A DNA stretch of 58,182 nucleotides from NIOZ-UU13 sp964653075 (GTDB lineage: Bacteria > Planctomycetota > Phycisphaerae > Sedimentisphaerales > Anaerobacaceae), in contig CAZZAX010000016.1 of assembly GCA_964653075.1 (NCBI GenBank), positions 1-58,182 on the forward strand, in the 5' to 3' direction. The stretch's first letter is position 1. Each line of letters begins with the position of its first letter. The notes beneath the pieces were generated by a model. That model was not told the DNA's origin. It saw nothing but the letters and a program-made list of their open reading frames with translations, and did no database searches. Shown piece by piece: positions 17,021-26,927 of this stretch. The position numbers and the translations under genes were made by a program.

Positions 17021-18355
17021 TCAGTTTCCTATACAATAGAGGGTTTTACGACCACGAAGAAAGAGCCTGCCTGTTGATACGGCCGGTGAGGCGCAGAAGA
17101 TCTCATCGAGCTTGTTTACGGCGAGGATTTCGAACTCCGGGCCCGGTTTGATGATGTAGCACTCACCGTTTTCAGACTGGATGTAAATCCTGCCGTCTGC
17201 GGCTATCGGTGAAGCTGTGATTGTGCTGCGGTTGCCGAGTTTTTGCTTTTCGTACACCTTCCTGCCTGTAAGGGCATCATAGCAGGTCAAAAATCCCTTG
17301 TCCAGGGGTATATATAGATAGTCTCCGATAGCAATCGGCGATGTTACATACGGGCCGCCCCTGCTATGCATCCAGGCTACACCATGACTTGAAGATTGCC
17401 CTTTAGCGGGTGTGATATCACCCGAAGCATCAGAACGGACCGCGACGATTGGCTGTCGCAGGAACAAGTTGTGCCCCGATGAGATAAATACCAGCCCCCG
17501 TGTGGCGACAGGAGATGGAACCGTTATCATCGAGCCGCCGGCGCATTCCCAAAGAAGTTTTCCCGTGGAGGCATCGTATCCGCGCATGCGTCGCATGGCA
17601 TTGGTGACGACTATTGTGCGGTCGCCGGAGTGAAACAAAAATGGTGTTGCCCAGGATGCCCGTTCGTTACGCTCGGTACGCCAGACAGGCTCACCGGTGG
17701 TTTTATTGAAAGCGGCAATGTAGGATTCATCGTCGCTGTCGCAATTGACAATTACGGTGTTCCGGAACAGAACCGGCGAGGCGCCCGTGCCCCAGCCGGA
17801 GCGTCTTTTCAAAGGCCCGAGGTCTCGCTGCCATATTATGTTACCCTCAAAATCCACACAATACAGACCGGCTGAACCGAAAGAGGCAAAGACATACTTT
17901 CCGTCTGTTACCGGTGTTTCCGAGGCATAAGTGTTTTTGGTATGACGGCGTGTTTTCGGTTGCTGCTTCACAACGGCTTTGTTCCAAATTATGTTTCCGT
18001 TATCGGCATCGAGGCAGATTATGTTAAAAGTATATTGCGAGTCGTCCGGTTTTCTGCGGTCGCCTCCAAAATACATACCGCCTCGAAATGTATCGACGTT
18101 TGGATCTTCAGCGATGGCGGTTGTGACAAAGACGCGATTTTCCCAGATAATCGGTGAAGAGTGGCCGGAGCCGGGTATGGGCGTCTTGAACTTGATGCCT
18201 TCATTCTCGCTCCATTTTAGGGGCAGGTCCTTCTCATATGATATGCCCTGCCCGTTGCCGCGCCAGCCGGGCCAATTGTGCGCCTCAAGATGGTCCGGGC
18301 TAAGATAGACTACACAGAGCACCAGCAAGGTCTTCGAGAAACTCATTTTATTCAA
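17021..18355 (-). CDS. Secreted PQQ-like beta-propeller protein
   Basis: The protein has about 444 residues. I place the start at TTG 18355, six bases after an AAGGAG. The in-frame ATG at 18346 is farther from it, and a TTG at 18361 overlaps the ribosome site. A signal peptide (ending near HLEAH) is followed by WPGWRGNGQGIS, the typical opening of planctomycete PQQ/BamB-like propellers. Repeated blades follow: GHSSPIIWENRVFVTTA, AWMHSRGGPYVTSPIAIGDYLYI and similar. These folds bind partners or quinone cofactors; no quinone-binding residues are assigned here. A paralogue lies at 33047-34375. It is probably transcribed alone and ends at the hairpin at 16910-16948. Confidence 0.87.
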   Translation of the reverse strand: MNKMSFSKTLLVLCVVYLSPDHLEAHNWPGWRGNGQGISYEKDLPLKWSENEGIKFKTPIPGSGHSSPIIWENRVFVTTAIAEDPNVDTFRGGMYFGGDRRKPDDSQYTFNIICLDADNGNIIWNKAVVKQQPKTRRHTKNTYASETPVTDGKYVFASFGSAGLYCVDFEGNIIWQRDLGPLKRRSGWGTGASPVLFRNTVIVNCDSDDESYIAAFNKTTGEPVWRTERNERASWATPFLFHSGDRTIVVTNAMRRMRGYDASTGKLLWECAGGSMITVPSPVATRGLVFISSGHNLFLRQPIVAVRSDASGDITPAKGQSSSHGVAWMHSRGGPYVTSPIAIGDYLYIPLDKGFLTCYDALTGRKVYEKQKLGNRSTITASPIAADGRIYIQSENGECYIIKPGPEFEILAVNKLDEIFCASPAVSTGRLFLRGRKTLYCIGN

Positions 18356-18612
18356 GGTCAACTCCTTTGTTTCTTTGTCGAGAAGCCAACAATAAACCTC
18401 AACTCCGGTAATAAAATACCACTGTGGACTCGTCCTGATCTTTTCTTTTATATGTCCAGACCTTGTCCTTGCAAAAAAGACGTTTCAGCAACCAAATTTA
18501 TTGCGGTTTTATAAAAAAATCCACTGAAATGTGAGAAAAGCTCATTTATATTCTCTGGGAAGCGTGTAAACCCTATTTCACTTAAACATTATTCCCTGAC
18601 TGAGGTTGCTGA

Positions 18613-18640
18613 TGGACACAGCGATAAAATAGTGTAGAAT
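18613..18640 (+). promoter_or_regulatory. Putative promoter upstream of the GH99-CinA gene
   Basis: TGGACA (18613-18618), a 16-base spacer and TAGAAT (18635-18640) lie about 70 bases before the start at 18711. The match is partial (5/6 and 5/6). The rest of the divergent gap 18356-18710 shows nothing else. Confidence 0.4.
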
Positions 18641-18710
18641 AATTAAGGCAGTCCCTGGTACTCCTTACGGAGAACTCAGCAACGTCAACAACGAATCAAG
18701 GAGCTAAAGC

Positions 18711-21098
18711 GTGATGGAACAACAAGTGAAGATTCGGCCGGCAATATTGCTTGCAATTGCCCTGACCATTTGTCTCGGCCCCCGACAAGCCGGGATTCGA
18801 GCCGGTGAACCGCAGCCAAATTATGATATTCATGCCTTTTACTACCCGTGGTACGGTAATCCACAGACCGACAATTCCTATTATCACTGGAGCCATCAGC
18901 AATTTGTAAAGAAGGGCAAATCCAGCAACTATTCCGGCGGGGATGATATCGGCGCTGATTTCTACCCAAAGCTCGGCTGCTACAGCTCCAACAGCGACGA
19001 AGACCTGAAAGCCCACATGCAAATGCTTCGCCGGGCGCAGGTGGGCGTAATCTGCTCATCCTGGTGGGGCGTAGACTCATATACGGACAAGGCTGTACCG
19101 CGGCTGCTCGATGTGGCGGGGCATCATGATGTAAAGGTATGTTTTCATATCGAGCCGTTTCCCGGTCGGAATGCCCAGACTACCCGAGATGCCATCGTAT
19201 ATATTATCGATAAGTACGGCTCGCACCCGGCGTTCTACAGATATGGAAAAGACAACCGGCGCCCGATGTTCTATGTCTATGATTCCTACCTCACTCCGGC
19301 CAGGCAATGGAAAACAATCCTTTCACCCGATGGAGGCCAGACCGTTCGAAACACTAAATACGATTCTGTAGTAATCGGGCTGTGGGTGAAAGAGCACGAG
19401 CATGCTTTTATGACGGAAGGGCACTTCGACGGCTACTACAGTTATTTCGCAACGGACGGTTTTACCTATGGCTCAACTACCAGGAACTGGCCCAAGCTTG
19501 CGGAACGGGCACGGCAAAATAATAAACTTTTTATTCCCTCTGTCGGCCCGGGATACATTGACCTGCGTATTCGTCCGTGGAACAACGTTAATACCCGAGA
19601 GCGGGGCAACGGTACTTATTACGACCGCGAATTTGCAGCCGCGATAGCCGTCCATCCGCAAATCGTCAGTATCACGAGCTTTAACGAATGGCATGAGGGC
19701 ACGCAGATCGAGCCGGCGGTACCCAAAGAGATTCCGGATTTCAGATATCGCGACTATGAACCTCATTATCCCGAGTACTACCTGGACCGTACAAGTTACT
19801 GGATCAGCCGGTTCGTTCAGCACTCAGCAGGTCAGCCCACCAGATACATGATTATAGTTACCGGCGGGGAGCTGCTGTCTGGTGTTTATCCGGACAGTCA
19901 TACATACTTTATTACCCGGACCCTTCGTCCGTTAGGTCTGGAATGTGTCGGGTCGATGAGTGTCGATGACAAAAAAGCTGATCTTAAAGAGGCGCTTCGT
20001 TACTCAACAGAGAAAGCCGGCCTGGTCATCGTCACTGGAGGTCTTGGTCCAACCGAGAATGACATTACCCGTGAGGCGTTAAGTGAATTTACGGGAATTG
20101 CGTTTAAAGAACACCCGGATGTACTGCAGAAGATGGCGAAACGTTTCCGTGTATCACCTGCTCAGCTTCGCCCGAACCTGCGCCGGCAGACGCAGGTGCC
20201 AACGCGGGGCACATATCTGAAGAATTCCAACGGAACGGCTCCTGGATTAGTGTGGGACGGTCTTGAAGCCCGTGAGAACACGGCCAGGATGGCCGTGCCA
20301 CCGGCCGAGGTTGTTATCGTAGCGCTTCCGGGCCCGCCTCGTGAATTGCAGGCCATGGTCAGTGATGAGCTTGTGCCATATCTCAAGCAGCGTTTCGGAA
20401 CGCGACTGCCGGGCTGCTCGATACAATTACGGTTTGTGGGTCTTGGTCAGTCCCAGATAGCCCAGACGCTAAGGGACCATGTGCCGCTGGCATCCGACAT
20501 TGTAGTTTCCTCTCAGTTCGAGGGCGGGCGGGTGGATTTTACCTTTTCGCTTCCGGAGGATACACCACATGATCGAGCACGGCTACAGGAGTTGAAAGAG
20601 AAGATTCTGGATCACCTCGGTGAAAATGTCTATGCGGACGACGAGACGACTCTGGAGGAGTGTGTGGTCCGGCTGCTCGAAGCTCGCGGTGCGAAACTTT
20701 CGCTGGCAGAAGCAGGCAGCGGCGGCAGCCTGACTGCAGCTTTGAGCGAAGCCGACAGGGAGCGCGTGGTATTAGCCGGGGCGTATGTTGCACCTACAAT
20801 TGAGAAATTGTGCCGCCTGCTCGGCGTACAAAGTGAAGACAGGACTGACGAGTCATCCAGCATCCAACAGATAGAGCGGCTGGCAGAAGCAACAGCCGAT
20901 GTGACCGATAGCCAATTTGCTGTTGTTGTAGGGCAGGCCCGGCGAGATGACAACGGGGCTGCCTATGTGGATGTTGCTTTCAGGCTTTCTGACGGCCGGA
21001 TGGAAAACCGGCAGTTTCGTCTTCGTGGTTCCGGCGAGATGGCGGCTCGAAGGCTGAGCACGCAGATGCTTGACCAACTACGGAGGAAGTTAAGATAA
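18711..21098 (+). CDS. GH99-like glycosidase fused to CinA-like domains
   Basis: The protein has 795 residues. GTG at 18711 is seven bases after AAGGAG; ATG follows directly at 18714. An N-terminal signal-like helix (about 8-30) precedes a GH99-like endomannosidase-type domain (about 38-380): DIHAFYYPWYGNP, HFDGYYSYFATDGFTYG and SITSFNEWHEGTQIEPA with its conserved acidic residues. From about residue 383 the sequence changes to a CinA/MoaB-type domain: IIVTGGELLSGVYPDS, VIVTGGLGPTENDITREAL and VALPGPPRELQAM. The tail (about 640-795) resembles the CinA C-terminal deamidase domain, but the ESCTGG active site reads EAGSGG, so activity is doubtful. CinA is cytoplasmic and GH99 acts on glycans, so the fusion is odd. 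A REP-like insertion lies at 20279-20302. Confidence 0.85.
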   Translation: MMEQQVKIRPAILLAIALTICLGPRQAGIRAGEPQPNYDIHAFYYPWYGNPQTDNSYYHWSHQQFVKKGKSSNYSGGDDIGADFYPKLGCYSSNSDEDLKAHMQMLRRAQVGVICSSWWGVDSYTDKAVPRLLDVAGHHDVKVCFHIEPFPGRNAQTTRDAIVYIIDKYGSHPAFYRYGKDNRRPMFYVYDSYLTPARQWKTILSPDGGQTVRNTKYDSVVIGLWVKEHEHAFMTEGHFDGYYSYFATDGFTYGSTTRNWPKLAERARQNNKLFIPSVGPGYIDLRIRPWNNVNTRERGNGTYYDREFAAAIAVHPQIVSITSFNEWHEGTQIEPAVPKEIPDFRYRDYEPHYPEYYLDRTSYWISRFVQHSAGQPTRYMIIVTGGELLSGVYPDSHTYFITRTLRPLGLECVGSMSVDDKKADLKEALRYSTEKAGLVIVTGGLGPTENDITREALSEFTGIAFKEHPDVLQKMAKRFRVSPAQLRPNLRRQTQVPTRGTYLKNSNGTAPGLVWDGLEARENTARMAVPPAEVVIVALPGPPRELQAMVSDELVPYLKQRFGTRLPGCSIQLRFVGLGQSQIAQTLRDHVPLASDIVVSSQFEGGRVDFTFSLPEDTPHDRARLQELKEKILDHLGENVYADDETTLEECVVRLLEARGAKLSLAEAGSGGSLTAALSEADRERVVLAGAYVAPTIEKLCRLLGVQSEDRTDESSSIQQIERLAEATADVTDSQFAVVVGQARRDDNGAAYVDVAFRLSDGRMENRQFRLRGSGEMAARRLSTQMLDQLRRKLR
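20279..20302 (+). repeat. Intragenic REP-like palindrome in the CinA domain
   Basis: CACGGCCAGGATGGCCGTG (20279-20297) followed by CCACC is a variant of the palindrome found at 30525, 40839 and 46764. It adds residues NTARMAVPP just before the conserved VALPGPP strand-loop of the CinA domain, in frame. Confidence 0.6.
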
Positions 21099-21192
21099 AG
21101 TTTAATCCACGAACATTAATCTCTGCGGTTTTTCCTGTAGAGAATTGTGTCTTTAGAAAAAAGCTGATTTGGGATTTTGGAGATATGGTTTT

Positions 21193-23211
21193 ATGTTAAA
21201 CAAAAGCCAGAAACAAGCATTCTCTCTTTCCATCGGATTATTATTCATTATTATTCTGAGCTCTTTATTTTCAGGTTCGAATACATTGGCAGCCGAACAG
21301 GAGGATTGGGGTGCTCCGAGAGTGCAGGTGCTTCGGGAAGAGAGAAATTGGGCCATTAAAGGCTTGAAAAATCGAATAGAGCTAAATCCTTCGGATTTAC
21401 AAATGACAGTTTATGCCGGTAGTAGGAGATGGTCGATGATTCCATCATTTTCCGGCGACCTAATTGTTGAGAATTCAGGGGTGCGATTGTCGCTTCGTCT
21501 TGCCGATGCCGGAAAAAAGGAAATCTCGCCATACCAAACGGGCTTCAAAACCGGAATCAAAATTATCCTGAGCGACTTTGTCTCCGAAGATAAAAAGTTA
21601 GATTTGCGAATCCAGCTTTTTATCTGTCTCGAAGGGGAGCAGGAAGATCTCGTTTGTGAATTAATTGCTGCCGAGAAAAACACAACGATTCTGGAATGTT
21701 TCTGGCCTCAAGCCGTGGCCGACGATTGCTTTGATTATACGGTGGTCCCATTTATGCAGGGTATGCTGCTTGCGAAGGATTGGCCCAAGAAGGTCTGGTT
21801 GTATAATACGGTCTCTTATGGGCGCGGCTTATACATGCCGTGGTGGGGTCATCAAAAAGAAAAATCTGCAATGCTCTTTTTGCTCGAAACACCGGAAGAT
21901 GGCGGCTGTCGTTTCAGACATCCAGCCGGAGGCCCGACTAAAATAGAATTACGGTGGATTCACTCTCTGGGGAAACTGGCGTATCCGCGACGTGTCAGAC
22001 TATGTTTTTTCGAAAATGCCAACTATGTTAATTTGGCCAAGCGATATCGGCGCTATGTACGCCAGACAGGTCATTTCGTTTCTCTTAAGGAGAAAATCGC
22101 CCGAAATTCTCTCGTGGAGAAACTAATTGGTTCTCCTGTAATTCACACAAGCATCCTGTATCATATCCAGCCGGAATCCAGCTATTATCATAAAGACGAT
22201 CCGGCTAAGAACCATCGAATAGTCAGCTTCGAGGAGCGAGGTAGGCAGCTTCGTAAATTGTCCGGCAAAGGGATAAAGCGTGCCTATGTTCATCTGGATG
22301 GATGGGGTTTCCGAGGATATGATAATCTCCATCCTGATATCCTTCCTCCCTGTCCCGAAGCGGGCGGCTGGGAAGGCATGAAGGGATTTGCCGACACCTG
22401 CGAGAAGATAGGCTATGTTTTTGCAATCCACGACCAATACAGGGACTATTATCTCGACGCAAAGTCATATGACGAGCGTCACACTATTCTTGATAGAAAA
22501 GGAAACCGTCCTCGCGGCAGTACATGGTACGGCGGCAAACAGTCAATCCTGTGCTCATCGCTGGCGCTGGGGCATGTTAAAAAGAATTACCTTTCCCTGC
22601 TCAGTCATGGTGTAAAAGTACGCGGGGCCTATCTCGATGTTTTTGCTGTAGTGCCTCCCGATGAATGTTATAATCCCGAGCACCCTGTCAGCCGGATTGA
22701 TTGTCTGAGATATCGCGGGAAGTGTCTGGATTTCATCCGTGCAAACGGAGGGATTGTAAGCTCTGAAGAGCCGGCCGACTGGGCCATACCGCACATTGAT
22801 CTGGTTCATCACGGGCCATACGCTTTAGTGCCTAATCCGGGGCGCGGCCCGGCGATGGGAATACCCGTGCCGCTATTCAACCTCGTCTATCACGATGCAC
22901 TTCTGCTGCCGTGGTCGCTGGGAAAAGGCGCCTGGGGGATTCCTGAAAATGACCTCGGATATTTACACGGCCTGGCCAATGCGGGTCTTGCCTATCTTTC
23001 GCTTAATCCGTCAGAAGAAGAACTTGCCCGCGTGCGTACGATGTCCGCCTTAAATAAACGAGTAGGCTTGTTGGAAATGACAAATCACGAATTCTTAGAT
23101 GAGTCCTATCGAAAACAGCGGACGACTTTCGCCGATGGAACAAAAGTTACTATCGACCTGGACAGTGATACGTTCGAAATTACACCGAAATTGTCGATAC
23201 CGACTCAATAA
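21193..23211 (+). CDS. Secreted DUF5696-like putative glycoside hydrolase
   Basis: The protein has about 672 residues. I choose the ATG at 21193, ten bases after GGAG. A signal peptide (ending around NTLAA) precedes a beta-sandwich domain (about 30-280) and a TIM-barrel-like catalytic domain. It is clearly related to the product of 40897-42840. Shared points include MPWWGH/MPFWGV, RYRRYVRQTG/RYRSYAQKTG, the ETPEDG/ETPDDA strand, and a D...ECYNPEHP versus D...ECYHPDHP block. In both, an acidic residue in that block (VRGAYLDVF here) and a later SSEEPAD/CETGHDA acidic segment are plausible catalytic residues. DUF5696 is my best family match from memory; the substrate is unknown. It follows the GH99-CinA gene by about 94 bases. 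Confidence 0.75.
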   Translation: MLNKSQKQAFSLSIGLLFIIILSSLFSGSNTLAAEQEDWGAPRVQVLREERNWAIKGLKNRIELNPSDLQMTVYAGSRRWSMIPSFSGDLIVENSGVRLSLRLADAGKKEISPYQTGFKTGIKIILSDFVSEDKKLDLRIQLFICLEGEQEDLVCELIAAEKNTTILECFWPQAVADDCFDYTVVPFMQGMLLAKDWPKKVWLYNTVSYGRGLYMPWWGHQKEKSAMLFLLETPEDGGCRFRHPAGGPTKIELRWIHSLGKLAYPRRVRLCFFENANYVNLAKRYRRYVRQTGHFVSLKEKIARNSLVEKLIGSPVIHTSILYHIQPESSYYHKDDPAKNHRIVSFEERGRQLRKLSGKGIKRAYVHLDGWGFRGYDNLHPDILPPCPEAGGWEGMKGFADTCEKIGYVFAIHDQYRDYYLDAKSYDERHTILDRKGNRPRGSTWYGGKQSILCSSLALGHVKKNYLSLLSHGVKVRGAYLDVFAVVPPDECYNPEHPVSRIDCLRYRGKCLDFIRANGGIVSSEEPADWAIPHIDLVHHGPYALVPNPGRGPAMGIPVPLFNLVYHDALLLPWSLGKGAWGIPENDLGYLHGLANAGLAYLSLNPSEEELARVRTMSALNKRVGLLEMTNHEFLDESYRKQRTTFADGTKVTIDLDSDTFEITPKLSIPTQ

Positions 23212-23373
23212 ACCTCTGTGTATGAAAATAAATTGTGGCAATTTACTTTTTATAGCCCTTGGAGTAAGGCAGTGGTATAATGTGTCGAGAGTTGTTCCGG
23301 GAAATCAAATAATAATCTCATCAGAGAATGTATTCAAATTTGGTAAGTGAGGTCTAAAGGAAAGGGTACTCAA

Positions 23374-24942
23374 ATGAAGACAAAATTTTATGGTTTGACA
23401 GCGTTTTTGTTGATGGCAGCGGTAACAGGCTACAGCGGCGAAAAACAAAGTGTAGTGGCCCCCGGGGCACAGGTAATAAAACTTGCCGGTGGTTTTAGTT
23501 TTACCGAAGGGCCTGCGAGTGACGCTGCGGGGAATATCTTCTTCTCAGATATCCCCAATAATCGAATTCACAAGTGGTCACTGGACGGCAAGCTTTCGGT
23601 TTTTCGCGAAAACTCAGGGGGAGCCAACGGCCTGTTCTTTGACAAGAACGGCAACCTGCTGGCATGTGAAGGAGGCGGACGGAGATTAGTATCCATTAAC
23701 CCACAGGGTAAGGTTGAAGTTCTGGCCGACAAGTATCGGGGCAAACAGTTCAACAGTCTCAACGACCTGTGTATTGACCCGAAAGGCGGGATTTATTTCA
23801 CCGACCCTCGCTATGGGCGCAGAGACAACATGGAACAGGATGGTGAGCATGTCTATTATCTGTCGCCCGGACGGAATAAGCTTATTCGTGTGATTGACGA
23901 TATGGTCAGGCCAAATGGACTGATAGGAACTCCTGACGGTAAGATTCTTTACGTTACGGACCACGGTGGGGGCAAGACCTTTGCATATACTATCAATAAA
24001 GAGGGAACGTTGTCGAATAAGAAACTTTTTGCTCCGGAAGGCTCGGACGGGATGACCATAGATAACCGGGGCAATGTTTACCTGACGAGGGGGGCAGTGG
24101 CGGTTTATAATAAAAAGGGCGAAAAGATTGAAGTTATCAAGGTTCCTGAGGGACCGGCCAATGTCTGTTTCGGCGGCAAGGACAAAAGCACGTTGTATAT
24201 AACAGCTCGCAACTCACTATATTCGGTTCGCATGAGCGTTTCAGGTGCTGAACAGCAGTTTGCGACATATTTGGGATTCGAACAAGACACTATTTACACC
24301 AGCGCCGGTGATTTGAAAATAACTTTCATCGGACATGGAACATTGATGCTTGATTTTAACGGTAAATGCATTCATGTGGACCCTGTGAGCAGAGAGGCTG
24401 ATTATACCAAATTGCCCAAGGCTGATTTTATTATAATAACCCACGAACATGGCGATCACCTTGATACGAAGGCCATTAATATTATCCGGAAAGAAGAGAC
24501 TAAAATCGTATTGACTAAAATCTGCGCCGAAAGAGTGACCGGTGGTATTGTAATGCAGAACGGTGATGTACGGAATATTGATGGACTGAAAATTGAGGCT
24601 GTACCTGCATACAATATTGTTCATAAGCGTTCCAACGGTATGCCTTTTCATCCCAAGGGCCGAGGTAACGGCTATGTGATTACTATGGGAGATAAGAGGG
24701 TTTATGTGGCGGGCGATACGGAGAACATACCGGAGATGAAAAGACTCAAGGACATCGATATTGCGTTTTTGCCGATGAACGTGCCCTACACAATGACGCC
24801 GGAAATGGTGGCTGATGCGGCGAAGGCCTTTAAGCCTAAAATCCTGTACCCATATCACTACGGACAGACAGACCCGTATAAGCTTGTAAATCTGCTGAAA
24901 AATTCAAAGGATATAGAGGTCCGCATACGTAAAATGAGATAA
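23374..24942 (+). CDS. SMP-30/gluconolactonase-like domain fused to a metallo-beta-lactamase-fold domain
   Basis: The protein has about 522 residues. ATG at 23374 follows AAAGGAAAGGG. A signal peptide (MKTKFYGLTAFLLMAAVTGYSG) leads to a six-bladed SMP-30-type propeller (about 30-290) with GFSFTEGPASD, NSLNDLCIDPKGGIYFTD and a DGMTIDNRGNVYL calcium/zinc-site blade. A UlaG/MBL-type domain follows (about 300-522): ITFIGHGTLMLDF, then the metal motif THEHGDHLD, YVAGDTENIPEM and YPYHYGQTDPY. Both halves are lactonase-like hydrolase folds, so the fusion may process sugar lactones made by the Gfo/Idh enzymes. The junction is clean (SGAEQ to QFATYLGF). The stop is 13 bases from the next start, so the two are in one operon. 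Confidence 0.88.
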   Translation: MKTKFYGLTAFLLMAAVTGYSGEKQSVVAPGAQVIKLAGGFSFTEGPASDAAGNIFFSDIPNNRIHKWSLDGKLSVFRENSGGANGLFFDKNGNLLACEGGGRRLVSINPQGKVEVLADKYRGKQFNSLNDLCIDPKGGIYFTDPRYGRRDNMEQDGEHVYYLSPGRNKLIRVIDDMVRPNGLIGTPDGKILYVTDHGGGKTFAYTINKEGTLSNKKLFAPEGSDGMTIDNRGNVYLTRGAVAVYNKKGEKIEVIKVPEGPANVCFGGKDKSTLYITARNSLYSVRMSVSGAEQQFATYLGFEQDTIYTSAGDLKITFIGHGTLMLDFNGKCIHVDPVSREADYTKLPKADFIIITHEHGDHLDTKAINIIRKEETKIVLTKICAERVTGGIVMQNGDVRNIDGLKIEAVPAYNIVHKRSNGMPFHPKGRGNGYVITMGDKRVYVAGDTENIPEMKRLKDIDIAFLPMNVPYTMTPEMVADAAKAFKPKILYPYHYGQTDPYKLVNLLKNSKDIEVRIRKMR

Positions 24943-24955
24943 GAGGAGAATCACC

Positions 24956-26761
24956 ATGAAAATGCGTATATTTGTGGGATTAATTCTGGTCGTGATGGCC
25001 GGCTATGGTTCATTGGTATTTGCCCAGCAGTCCGGTGATATTCGTGAACTCAAACTTCGTGACTGGCAGCCTCGCTCAATGCTCAAGGCAAAAGAGAGCG
25101 TGGTTGAAAAGCCGGCGTACCCGGTATTCGATGTTCACAATCATTTGGGTGGAGGCAGGGACCATCTTACAGCCGGCCGCGTTAAGCATTATCTTACCGA
25201 GCTGGATGCCGCCGGTGTCCGTACGGTCGTCAATCTCGACGGTGGCTGGGGTGAACGGCTTAAAGAGACTCTATCGGCGCTGGATGAGGCCTATCCAGGA
25301 CGATTCCTGACATTTGCACTGCTGAATTTCGATGGTATCGACGACAAGAACTGGGGCCGGCGCGAGGCAAGGAGGCTCGAAGAGAGCTTCAAGGCTGGTG
25401 CCAAGGGGCTGAAATTCCACAAGTCACTCGGCCTGTCCTACCGGTACAAAAACGGCAAGCTTATGCCGGTTGATGACCCCAAGCTGGACCCTGTCTGGCA
25501 AATGTGCGCCAGGTATGACCGGCCCGTGATGATTCACGTTGCCGACCCGGCCGCCTTCTTCACGCCGCTGGATCGATTCAACGAGCGCTGGCACGAGTTG
25601 AATGAGCATCCGAACTGGCTGTTCCACGGTGACCGGTTCCCTTCCCGTGACGAAATCCTTATGCAGCGAAATCGCGCTATTGCCAGACATCCGAAAACCA
25701 CGTTCATTTGCGCCCACTTTGCCAACAACCCGGAAGACCTTGAAACCGTCGGGAAGTGGCTGGAAAGCTATCCCAATATGTATATCGACATCGACGCGCG
25801 GATTTCAGAGCTGGGCAGACAGCCCTATACTGCACGAAAGTTTTTCCTGAAATATCAGGATCGCATTATGTTCGGCACAGACACCACGCCCCGTCGGGAC
25901 GCATACCGGATGTATTACCGCTTTCTGGAAACCGACGATGAGTATTTCGATTGTGCGGGCAGTCACCAGAGGCAGGGTTTCTGGATGATTTACGGGCTGT
26001 TCTTGCCCGAAGACGTGCTGGAAAAGATTTATCACAAGAACGCCGAGCGGCTATTCTTCCGCCGTCAGGCGTCCCCAAGCGGAGGACGGCAGTCCGCTTC
26101 GCACGAGCCGGCTGCCAAGGTATTACGAATCAAGCAGACGGAAGATTTTGTCGTAAACGGACGAGGTAATGCGTCCGCGTGGAAGAAGACCGTCTGGGAG
26201 CCGCTTAACCTTCGCAGCACCGGCGGTCATAAGTATAAGACCCGGGTAAAGATGCTCTACTCCCGGATCGGACTATATGTTTTGATGGAAGCCGAGGACC
26301 GTACGATTACCACCACTATGAAGGCGGACTTTCTCGATTTGTGGAATGAAGATGTGTTCGAGTTCTTCTTGTGGCCGGATGAGCGGTATCCGGTTTATTT
26401 CGAATACGAAATTTCGCCGCTTGGTTTCGAGCTACCGATTCTTATCCCAAATTTCGGCGGTGAATTCCTCGGCTGGCGACCCTGGCATTACGATGGTAAA
26501 CGCAAAACGCAAACGGCCACCACGGTCGTGGGTGGTCCGAAACGCTCGGGTGCCCGGATAACAGGATGGAAGGCCGAGGTGTATGTGCCGTACGATTTGC
26601 TTAAACCCCTGCAAAACGTTCCCCCACAGCCCGGAACGCGGTGGCGAGCAAATTTTTATCGCGTTGATTATGACGACGATAGGAACACAAGCTGGGACTG
26701 GGCGCGGGTCGGAGGCAGTTTTCACGAGTTCGAAAAGTTCGGCACGCTCATTTTCGATTAG
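24956..26761 (+). CDS. Secreted amidohydrolase-2 enzyme with C-terminal CBM9-like domain
   Basis: The protein has 601 residues. GAGGAG precedes the ATG. A signal peptide (ending LVFAQQ) is followed by a metal-dependent amidohydrolase barrel (about 50-370). Ligand motifs are FDVHNHLGG (HxH), MIHVADP, FICAHFANN and MFGTDTTP with the terminal Asp. A short linker (SPSGGRQSASHEP), whose DNA holds a small GCGGA/TCCGC palindrome, leads to a carbohydrate-binding family 9-like beta-sandwich (about 390-601; DEYFxxx linker side, then WNEDVFEFFLWPDE and WRANFYRVDYDDD). The enzyme probably hydrolyses a C-N or C-O/C-C bond on a carbohydrate-bound substrate. It is the last gene of the operon with the lactonase/MBL fusion. 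Confidence 0.86.
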   Translation: MKMRIFVGLILVVMAGYGSLVFAQQSGDIRELKLRDWQPRSMLKAKESVVEKPAYPVFDVHNHLGGGRDHLTAGRVKHYLTELDAAGVRTVVNLDGGWGERLKETLSALDEAYPGRFLTFALLNFDGIDDKNWGRREARRLEESFKAGAKGLKFHKSLGLSYRYKNGKLMPVDDPKLDPVWQMCARYDRPVMIHVADPAAFFTPLDRFNERWHELNEHPNWLFHGDRFPSRDEILMQRNRAIARHPKTTFICAHFANNPEDLETVGKWLESYPNMYIDIDARISELGRQPYTARKFFLKYQDRIMFGTDTTPRRDAYRMYYRFLETDDEYFDCAGSHQRQGFWMIYGLFLPEDVLEKIYHKNAERLFFRRQASPSGGRQSASHEPAAKVLRIKQTEDFVVNGRGNASAWKKTVWEPLNLRSTGGHKYKTRVKMLYSRIGLYVLMEAEDRTITTTMKADFLDLWNEDVFEFFLWPDERYPVYFEYEISPLGFELPILIPNFGGEFLGWRPWHYDGKRKTQTATTVVGGPKRSGARITGWKAEVYVPYDLLKPLQNVPPQPGTRWRANFYRVDYDDDRNTSWDWARVGGSFHEFEKFGTLIFD

Positions 26762-26927
26762 AGCCATAACCACAATGTCCTCAGCCATCCCCGCGGGACA
26801 GAACGACTTTTGGTAAGTCATGGGTGGATATTTTAATTTTTTTCTATGATAAGCGGGTATGAACTTCTCCTCAGACAGTTTCGTATAGGTCTTTGACTTA
26901 GAATTTATTAGTAAGGAGACATTCATC

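Noticed and set aside
24241..24858. Antisense open frame of 205 codons
   Set aside because: It lies wholly opposite the metallo-beta-lactamase domain, whose motifs are unmistakable.
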